DNA from: DATLNF01 sp046590575
GTDB lineage: Bacteria; Actinomycetota; Actinomycetes; BP-191
Length of the DNA stretch: 5,671 nucleotides
Reading direction: 5' to 3'
Assembly: GCA_046590575.1 (NCBI GenBank)
Contig: JBKJUS010000082.1
Location: 1 to 5,671 of the forward strand
This document shows positions 1 through 5,300 of the stretch, in pieces. Below the pieces are notes generated by a model. That model ran no database searches, was not told the DNA's origin, and was given only the letters and a program-made list of their open reading frames with translations. Each line of letters opens with the position of its first letter. The stretch's first letter is position 1. The position numbers were made by a program, and so were the translations under genes.

Positions 1-252
1 GGGCTCGCCGCTCGCCGCGATCGCCGCCGTCGTTGCCGCGGTCCAGGCTTCTCGAGACGGCCCACCCAGCCCGATCCGCTCGGCACCGCGGTCCATCCGG
101 TCGAGGTGGGCGCCGAGCAGGATCGCCCGCCCGTCCTGCACCCGGAGGGTCTCGAAGAGCCCGTCGCCGCGGAGCACCCCGAGGTCGTCGGCGCGGAAGA
201 CGGGCGCGGTCGGATCGACCAGCCCGCGACCGAGGAGATAGAGGGAGGTCAC
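1..252 (-). CDS. pabC: Class IV PLP-dependent lyase/aminotransferase, probably aminodeoxychorismate lyase (N-terminal 84 residues; cut by window edge)
   Basis: Read on the minus strand from a GTG at 250-252, this gives 84 codons without a stop, beginning MTSLYLLGRGLVDP. The segment around residues 22-38 (DDLGVLRGDGLFETLRV), followed by a G-R-x-x-L-L-x-x-H-L-D-R-M pattern and an A-x-R-I-G-L stretch, is the N-terminal signature of fold-type IV PLP enzymes (PabC, IlvE, D-amino-acid transaminase). In this family PabC turns 4-amino-4-deoxychorismate into p-aminobenzoate and pyruvate for folate synthesis in the cytoplasm. The catalytic lysine lies beyond the window, so PabC versus a transaminase cannot be settled here; the short N-terminus and RGDG-x-FET motif favour PabC. 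An in-frame GTG at 262-264 is an alternative start. The GTG at 252 was preferred because the other would start inside a 7-bp inverted repeat. No good Shine-Dalgarno sequence precedes either. Confidence 0.75.
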   Translation of the reverse strand, partial: MTSLYLLGRGLVDPTAPVFRADDLGVLRGDGLFETLRVQDGRAILLGAHLDRMDRGAERIGLGGPSREAWTAATTAAIAASGEP

Positions 253-273
253 GGCCCGCGACACTAGCGGGCC
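253..273. repeat. Perfect 7-bp inverted repeat abutting the pabC-like start codon
   Basis: GGCCCGC (253-259) and GCGGGCC (267-273) are perfect reverse complements around a 7-base loop. The dyad touches the GTG at 250-252 of the minus-strand gene, so in that transcript a GC-rich hairpin would sit where a ribosome binding site is expected. It also lies in the 55-bp spacer between two divergent genes, so it could be an operator instead. Confidence 0.5.
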
Positions 274-295
274 TTCGAGAGGTGTGGGATCAATG

Positions 296-301
296 TAGGA
301 T
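296..301 (+). promoter_or_regulatory. Candidate -10 element (TAGGAT) for the vapBC-nur cluster, leaderless spacing
   Basis: TAGGAT fits the actinobacterial TANNNT -10 pattern and ends six bases before the A of the antitoxin ATG at 308. That spacing would put transcription initiation at or next to the start codon, as in leaderless actinobacterial mRNAs. The same bases include AGGA at 297-300, which could serve as a Shine-Dalgarno site seven bases from the ATG, so the two readings compete. No convincing -35 box is visible. Confidence 0.35.
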
Positions 302-307
302 GATCGT

Positions 308-598
308 ATGACGAAAGGACGATTGTCCGCGTCGATCGACGCCGACCTGCTCGCAGCCGCCCAGGCGGCCGTCTCGGCCGGCCGGGCTGCCTCCGTGAGC
401 GACTGGGTGGGGTCGGCGATGCGTCGCCAGCTCCAGCACGAAGCCCGGCTGACTTCGTTGGCCGCCTTCGTCGCGGCGTACGAGGCCGAGCATGGCGTCA
501 TCACTGAAGAGGAGATGTCCGATGCGACCCGACGCCTGCGTGCTGATGCGGAAGTCATCCGCGGCCGGCCGGCCAGCCGTCGTACCGGCGCCGCCTAA
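308..598 (+). CDS. vapB: VapB-type antitoxin with ribbon-helix-helix N-terminus
   Basis: This encodes a 96-residue protein. Residues 5-43 (beginning RLSASIDADLLAAAQ, with the SVSDWVGSAMRRQ helix) look like a ribbon-helix-helix DNA-binding fold: a short beta strand, then two helices with a small-residue turn between them. Residues 44-85 form a charged helical tail (AAYEAEHGVITEEEM) of the kind that wraps around and neutralises a PIN toxin. The family normally represses its own operon together with the toxin. The ATG at 308 is preceded by AGGA with seven bases of spacing. The stop TAA (596-598) shares its last A with the toxin ATG (TAATG), a classic coupled arrangement. The exact antitoxin subfamily is an inference from the fold and the neighbour. 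Confidence 0.85.
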   Translation: MTKGRLSASIDADLLAAAQAAVSAGRAASVSDWVGSAMRRQLQHEARLTSLAAFVAAYEAEHGVITEEEMSDATRRLRADAEVIRGRPASRRTGAA

Positions 599-978
599 TG
601 CTGCTCCTCGATGCCGGCGCCTTCGTGGCCGTCGAGCGAAACCATCGTGACGTGGTCGCGCTCGTCAAGAGCGAGCTTCAGGCCGAACGGGTGCCCGCGA
701 CGCACGGCGGCGTGGTGGGGCAAGTGTGGCGGGGCGGCTCCGGACGGCAGGTGCCTCTGGCCCGGCTCCTCGCCGGCGTCGACGTGATCCCTCTCGATGA
801 GGATCTGGGGCGCCGAGCGGGCCTGCTGCTCGCGCGGACGCGGTCCACCGATGTCATCGACGCCGCACTGGTGGCGCTGGCGGTCGACGGCGACCTCGTC
901 GTCACCTCGGATCCGTCGGACCTGCGCGGGTTGGCTCGGGCGGCCGGCGTCCACGTGGAGCTCATCCTCGTAGGGTAG
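598..978 (+). CDS. vapC: VapC-type PIN-domain ribonuclease toxin
   Basis: This encodes a 126-residue protein, a usual length for VapC. PIN landmarks occur in order: LLLDAGAFVAVER with Asp5; a second helix with GQVWRGG around residues 41-47; STDVIDAALVALA with Asp85 and Asp88; and VVTSDPSDL with Asp105. These acidic residues normally bind Mg2+ or Mn2+ for cleavage of tRNA or rRNA. The site often filled by Glu in the second motif is Gln42. From memory, some actinobacterial relatives also have Q-V-W-R there, so loss of activity should not be assumed. The start overlaps the antitoxin stop by one base, so translation is probably coupled. The stop (976-978) is four bases from the next gene. Confidence 0.88.
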   Translation: MLLLDAGAFVAVERNHRDVVALVKSELQAERVPATHGGVVGQVWRGGSGRQVPLARLLAGVDVIPLDEDLGRRAGLLLARTRSTDVIDAALVALAVDGDLVVTSDPSDLRGLARAAGVHVELILVG

Positions 979-982
979 GGAG

Positions 983-1405
983 ATGACGAGCGACGGGTGG
1001 CAGGCCGACCTGCGAGCGAAGGGCTACCGGCTCACCCCGCAGCGTCAGCTGGTGCTCGAGGCGGTCGCCGAGCTGGGCCACGCGACGCCGGAGGAGATCG
1101 CCACCGCGGTCCGGCGTACGGCGAGCGGGGTCAACATCTCCACCGTCTACCGGACCCTGGAGCTGCTCGAGAAGCTCGGGCTGGTGACCCACACGCACCT
1201 CGGCCACGGGGCGCCGACGTACCACGCCGCCAGCGACGACGACCATGTGCACCTGGTGTGCCGGACCTGCGGCTCGATCGGGGAGTCACCGCCGGACCTG
1301 GTGGCCGGTGTAGTGGAGGAGCTGGCGCGCAGTCAGGGCTTCCAGGCCGATGTCGGCCACCTGGCGATCTTTGGCCAGTGCCGGGACTGCGCGACCGCCA
1401 GCTGA
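983..1405 (+). CDS. nur: Fur-family metalloregulator, Nur-like (nickel-responsive type)
   Basis: This encodes 140 residues, the normal length for the Fur family. Residues 14-65 form the winged-helix DNA-binding domain (GYRLTPQRQLVLEAV, then NISTVYRTLELLEKLGLV). The C-terminal dimerisation and metal domain carries HVHLVCRTCG and two CxxC pairs (Cys93/Cys96 and Cys133/Cys136), a likely structural zinc site. It closely resembles Streptomyces Nur as I recall it. His70, His72 and His126, the reported nickel site, and His33, His88 and His90 of the second site fall at matching positions, whereas the expected His86 is Asp86. Nur proteins repress nickel uptake and superoxide dismutase genes when nickel is abundant. 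The start at 983 has AGGG at 972-975 upstream and lies four bases after the vapC stop, so it is probably co-transcribed. Fur family membership is firm; the nickel specificity is inferred. Confidence 0.87.
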   Translation: MTSDGWQADLRAKGYRLTPQRQLVLEAVAELGHATPEEIATAVRRTASGVNISTVYRTLELLEKLGLVTHTHLGHGAPTYHAASDDDHVHLVCRTCGSIGESPPDLVAGVVEELARSQGFQADVGHLAIFGQCRDCATAS

Positions 1406-1413
1406 CAGCGCGA

Positions 1414-1746
1414 TCAGCGTTCGTCGCCGAGGTCTGCCCCGTCCAGCGCCTCTGCCGTTTCCTCGCGCGTGCCCTGAGCGACGGCGACTCCCTCGGTGGC
1501 CAGGAGGTCCTGCGCGCCCCAGATCTCGAGGTCCAGCGCCCGGGCGAACTCGCGCAGGGTGAGCCGACCGCCGCGGTAGGCGTCGAGCGCATCGCGCTTC
1601 GCGCGCTCTCGCAAGGCCTGGTCGACGAGCTGTCGGATCGCCGTCGAGCGGTCCTCGTACACCGACGCGGCGTAGGCGTCGACGCGGGCGAGCAGCCTCG
1701 CGTCCATCGTGGTGTTGACCCGCACGGTGCGATTCGGCGACGTCAT
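1414..1746 (-). CDS. Antitoxin: ribbon-helix-helix domain plus UPF0175-like tail
   Basis: This encodes a 110-residue protein starting MTSPNRTVRVNTTMDARLL. Residues 6-46 form a ribbon-helix-helix DNA-binding domain (strand VRVNTTM, helix RLLARVDAYAA, then DRSTAIRQLVDQAL). Residues 52-100 (DALDAYRGGRLTLREFARALDLEIWGAQDLLATEGV) match the general shape of UPF0175-type antitoxins: Y-x-x-G-x-x-[ST]-L, then a helix-turn-helix-like segment. The ATG at 1744-1746 is chosen because AAGGAG (minus-strand reading of 1752-1757) lies five bases upstream. The frame is open much further upstream, but that part encodes toxin debris and then hairpins. The stop of the decayed toxin overlaps this start as ATGA. 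The gene ends eight bases from the nur stop, convergently. It is now an orphan antitoxin, or one acting on a toxin elsewhere. Confidence 0.8.
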   Translation of the reverse strand: MTSPNRTVRVNTTMDARLLARVDAYAASVYEDRSTAIRQLVDQALRERAKRDALDAYRGGRLTLREFARALDLEIWGAQDLLATEGVAVAQGTREETAEALDGADLGDER

Positions 1747-1944
1747 CGGAGCTCCTTGAGGTAGGCGGCGGCGAGCTCGTCGGTGATCCGGTTCGCGTCC
1801 CGTAGCGCTCCGCGCGTGGTCCAGCACCACCGCATCGACGGTCTGGGGACCTTGGCTGGTGGCCGCCGGTACGACGGAGGCCAGCGCCAGCTGGCCGGCC
1901 TTGGCCAGCGAGATCAGCGACGGTGAATCGACCACTGCGCGCAT
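1743..1944 (-). pseudogene. Remnant of a PIN-superfamily (DUF3368-like) toxin, internally deleted and frameshifted
   Basis: On the minus strand an ATG at 1942-1944 opens MRAVVDSPSLISLAKAGQL, which matches the PIN-type toxin N-terminus (V-V-D-S-x-x-L-I-S-L-A-K-x-G). The match fades after about 30 residues. In the +1 frame the segment just before the antitoxin reads ALRDANRITDELAAAYLKELR and then a stop at 1743-1745. This resembles the end of DUF3368 proteins (L-R-D-x-x-x-x-I-[ST]-D-x-L) and overlaps the antitoxin ATG as ATGA, as functional pairs do. About 67 codons remain of an expected 150 or so, so the central acidic residues of the nuclease are gone. DUF3368 toxins are known to pair with UPF0175 antitoxins, which supports the reading. 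An alternative is that the tail belongs to an unrelated small gene. Confidence 0.55.
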
Positions 1945-1950
1945 ACAGGC

Positions 1951-1979
1951 CACGTAAGCACACTCAGTGTGCTGACGTG
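1951..1979. promoter_or_regulatory. Operator-like palindrome upstream of the minus-strand toxin-antitoxin remnant
   Basis: CACGTAAGCACAC (1951-1963) and GTGTGCTGACGTG (1967-1979) are reverse complements at 12 of 13 positions around a 3-base centre. The inner part, 1957-1973, has perfect 7-bp arms. It lies seven bases upstream of the remnant toxin ATG at 1944, where an autoregulating ribbon-helix-helix antitoxin would bind. There is no T-run, so a terminator is less likely. The role is inferred. Confidence 0.5.
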
Positions 1980-2004
1980 GATGCTCAAGCAGCGGGTTGC
2001 GCAG

Positions 2005-2064
2005 TTCAACTCCGCGGTACGACGGCGACACGCGCCGAGTGTCGCGTCGTACCGCGGAGTCGAA
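2005..2064. repeat. Long imperfect inverted repeat (about 25-bp stem, 7-base loop)
   Basis: Bases 2009-2031 pair with 2039-2060. A perfect 15-bp outer block (ACTCCGCGGTACGAC) and a perfect 7-bp inner block (GCGACAC) are separated by one bulged G at 2024, around the loop 2032-2038. Three further pairs (2005-2007 with 2062-2064) extend the stem across a single A/C mismatch. No U-tract follows on either side, and the site lies upstream of both flanking genes, so it is not in a normal terminator position. It may be a miniature-element remnant, a protein-binding dyad or a structured leader. Confidence 0.75.
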
Positions 2065-2127
2065 GATGTCCTGGCCTGGCTAGCGGCTCAATGTCGTGAA
2101 TGCGCTACACCTGGCTGACTCCCAGGC

Positions 2128-2136
2128 TGTGGATAA
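2128..2136 (-). promoter_or_regulatory. Single DnaA-box match
   Basis: TGTGGATAA on the plus strand is the exact reverse complement of the classical DnaA box TTATCCACA. I saw no second full match nearby and no origin genes, so this is not an origin as seen here. It could be an isolated regulatory or titration box, or chance. Confidence 0.3.
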
Positions 2137-2170
2137 ACAACCTCGCAACGGTAGGAATCCGTACGACGAC

Positions 2171-2193
2171 GTCGAATTTCGTGGTGATTCGAC
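2171..2193. promoter_or_regulatory. Perfect 7-bp inverted repeat upstream of the large surface-protein gene
   Basis: GTCGAAT (2171-2177) and ATTCGAC (2187-2193) are perfect reverse complements with a 9-base spacer, so the two half-sites are centred about 16 bases apart. They lie 117 bp before the ATG at 2310, in the expected promoter region of the large gene. This geometry suits a dimeric regulator, but no regulator can be named. Confidence 0.35.
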
Positions 2194-2309
2194 CGTATCC
2201 GCTTCCCAAACATCGGGCGACCGGCCCACTAGGCTGGCGTCTGCTTCTTACTGGGGGGTCGTACGTGTCGACCACCCGTGAACCTTGTCGCACATCTACC
2301 AGGAGCGTT

Positions 2310-5300
2310 ATGTCCCGCTCGCGCTTGTTCCCCAGGATCGCTGCTGGCACGCTCGCCACCCTGCTTGCGGCTGCCGGCGTCACCGCCGTCTTCGTCGGGT
2401 CGGCCGCGGCGGGGCCGATCACCAATGTGACGCCGCCGTTCGGTCTGAACAATGACAACGATGCTGACGTCGCCTTCACGACGGCGCAGACGTTCACCCC
2501 CAGCACGGAGGGCCTTACCAGCGTTTTCATCACACGCCAGGGGTCGACTCATCCCTCCGCATGCCAGTCCCCGCCAACCGGTGGCTGTCCCCTTGAAGTG
2601 ACCCGGGTTGCGGACAACGGGGTCGACACGGTGGCGTCCGATCCGATCACGCGCCGCTACCACGCCTCGTTCAACCTCACCACTGCCAACAGTTATTTGG
2701 ACACCTCCAACGACGGCACCGGGCCGGTCGCTCCTGGCACCTACGATCTCACCATCGAGGAGACCCGCCCCTCGGGCACCGGCGGAAGTCTCACGATCAC
2801 CGATTCGTGTCAGGGGTGCTACACCGTGCTGTCGGCGGGCGCGCCGACAGTGACGAATGTCTCGCTACCGAGCGCCCGACCCGGTACGACGGTCTCCCCG
2901 TTCACCATCAACGGGACCAACTTCACTGTCGCCACAGCGGTCGAAGCGCTCGTCGGTGGACAGGTGGACCCCACCGTGCGTTTCTTCGCTCAGGACCTGG
3001 TCGGCAGCCCCGCGGTTAATGACCCGACACCTGATACGGCAACGCAGATGACGAAGGAGCTTGAGGTCCTGCCCAATGCTCCGGGTGGCGTGCGCGATCT
3101 TCGGATCACCAACACCGATGGTCAGAGCGTCCTGTGCGTCGGCTGCCTCACCGTCGACTCGCTCTTCGTCGACTTCGTGAGCCCCCAGGCTGCGCTGAAC
3201 ACTGGCCTGACCCGACTTGCGATCACCGGGCGGCAGTTCGCGTCCGGCGCCACCGTCAGCATCTTCCGTAGCCCTGCATTGCCGGACCAGCCGGTGATCG
3301 TCGGAGCGAACCCGATCCTGACCGTCAACGGCAACGGCACTCAGACGATCAACGCCGATTTCGATCTGAGCGGTGCGGCACCCGGCTCCAACGCGTACTT
3401 CGTCCGGGTCGAGAATCCCGGTGGGGCATCTGGTACCTGCGTCTGCAAGTTCAGCATTGCGTCACCCGCGCCAACCCTCACGTCCGTGACGCCGGCGTCC
3501 CGCCCCGTCGGCACGGATGACGGTCCGGAGTTCCTGACGGGCACCAACCTCGCCCGCGGAGCCGCGATCACCTTCAGCAACGCGGGCGTCACCACGGCGC
3601 CGGGCAGCGTGCGGTACGTCTCGCGTACGCGGCTGGACTTCCTCGTCGACGTCGCGACCAACGCTGTGCCGGGCAAGGTTGACGTCACTGTCACGAACTC
3701 CGACGGACAGCTGGTGAAGTGCACCGGCTGCTTCGAAGTCACGACCGCGCCGGCATCGCCCACTCCGAGCGCGTCACCGACCGGCCCACCGCCCGCGGAG
3801 GACAACGGCCTCTACACCCCGGTCAACCCGGCTCGTATCCTGGACACGCGTGACGGCACCGGCGGGGCGCGCAGCCCCCTCGGGTCTGGCGAGTCCCGGC
3901 CCTTCCAAGTCACCGGTCAGGGCGGCGTGCCCTCCGGCGCCTCCGCGGTCGTGTTCAACCTGACGGCGATCTCGCCGAGCTCCTCGGGCTTCGTCACCGC
4001 TTTCCCGAGCGGCAGCGGGCGGCCCAACGCGTCGAACATCAACTTCGTCCGCGGCGACGTCATCGCCAACCTGGTGAAGGTCAAGATCGGCAGCGGCGGC
4101 CAGGTCAGCCTCTACAACAACTCCGGTACGACGAATGTCGCCGCCGATGTGGTGGGCTACTACGCCACCGCGCCGAGCGGCCCTGCCCCGAGTGCGTCAA
4201 CCGCTCCGTCAGCCTCCGCGACGGCGGCACCGTCCGGGTCCGCTACGGCGGCGCCGTCCGCCTCCGCGACGGCGGCACCGACAGCGTCGGCGTCACCATC
4301 GCAGTCCACACCTCCCGCAGCCGGCGGCGGGTCGCGGTACACCGGGATCAACCCCCAGCGCATTCTCGACACCCGTGACGGCAATGGCGGCTCCACCCGA
4401 CCGATCGGCCCAGGCGAGTCCCGCCCGCTGCAGGTCACCGGGCGAGCCGGCGTGCCTGCCGACGCCACCGCAGTGGTCTTCAACATGACGGCGATCACTC
4501 CGACCGCGTCCGGCTTCCTCACGGCGTTCCCGTCGGGCACCATTCGCCCGACCGCGTCGAACATCAACTTCATCCGCGGCGACGTTATCGCCAACCTGGT
4601 GATTGTCCGAGTCGGCAGTGGTGGCCAGGTCAGTCTCTACAACAACTCCGGCGACACCCACACTGCGGCAGACATCGTCGGCTACTTCTCCCCGACCAGC
4701 GCTGCGGCCAGCTTCACCTCGCTGCAGCCGCAGCGCATCCTCGACACGCGCGACGGTTCCAACAGCGTGGCCCAGCCGATCGGACCGGGCGAATCCCGGT
4801 CCTTCCGGGTCACCGGTCTCGGCGGAGTGCCTTCCAACGCGTCAGCCGTGGTGTTCAACCTCACCGCGATCACCCCGAGCAACTCCGGGTTCCTCACCGC
4901 GTACCCGGCCGGTAGTGCCCGTCCGGTCGCGTCGAACATCAACTTCGTGCGCGGGGATGTCATCGCCAACCTGGTGATCGTCCGAGTCGGCGTGGGCGGT
5001 CAGGTCACCTTGTTCAACAACTCGGGCAACACCCACGCGGCGGCAGACGTGGTCGGCTACTTCGGCACCTTCAACCCGTCCGCGACACCCACGGCCCAGC
5101 CGAGTCCGAGCGCCTCAGCAACCGCGAGCACCACTCCGAGCACCACTCCGAGCGCCACGGCGACCCCGTCGGCGAGCACATCGGCGACCGGAACGCCGGC
5201 GCCGACCGTCCCGGTGGCGGCACGACGCACTACCTCGCCCACCGCCATAGCCGCCCTCGGCGTCTTCGTTCTGCTCGGGCTGCTCGGCGGACTCGTTAGG

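Larger units (their letters stand above)
1945..2309. other. Gene-free, dyad-rich intergenic region between the toxin remnant and the surface-protein gene
   Basis: No convincing gene was found in these 365 bp. Four short signals lie in it: the palindrome at 1951-1979, the long hairpin at 2005-2064, the DnaA-box match at 2128-2136 and the inverted repeat at 2171-2193. TAGGCT at 2230-2235 fits TANNNT and is a weak -10 candidate for the downstream gene; no clear -35 accompanies it. Five of the eight GTACGAC/GTCGTAC words in the window lie at or close to this region. Confidence 0.6.

Noticed and set aside
595..965. Minus-strand reading frames across vapC
   Set aside because: These are shadows of vapC, with low-complexity composition and no recognisable motif.
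1401..1418. A 5-bp inverted repeat GCTGA/TCAGC between the convergent nur and antitoxin stops as a shared terminator
   Set aside because: The stem is too short and weak, with no T-run on either side.
997..1764. A 255-codon plus-strand reading frame overlapping nur and the antitoxin
   Set aside because: It is Arg/Gly/Pro-rich, with composition typical of an out-of-frame shadow in high-GC DNA, and it conflicts with two well-supported genes.
1747..2031. N-terminal extension of the minus-strand antitoxin up to 2031
   Set aside because: The extra sequence is toxin debris followed by both hairpins, and the internal ATG at 1746 has a strong AAGGAG site.
1981..2118. A 45-codon plus-strand reading frame (MLKQRVAQFNSAV... 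ending ATPG)
   Set aside because: It has no clear ribosome binding site and its middle is made by the two arms of the long hairpin, so its protein-like look is probably incidental. A decayed gene fragment cannot be excluded.
2100..2309. Upstream extension of the large surface protein to an ATG at 2100
   Set aside because: The added 70 residues lack a ribosome binding site and would bury the signal peptide that starts at 2310, where AGGAG is well placed.
1945..2309. Replication origin, suggested by a DnaA box near hairpins
   Set aside because: Only one box is seen, with no AT-rich unwinding region and no dnaA, dnaN or parAB genes in the window.
3813..5063. CRISPR-like or mobile repeat interpretation of the spaced repeats
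   Set aside because: The repeats are in-frame protein modules with codon-level divergence, not identical short direct repeats with unique spacers.
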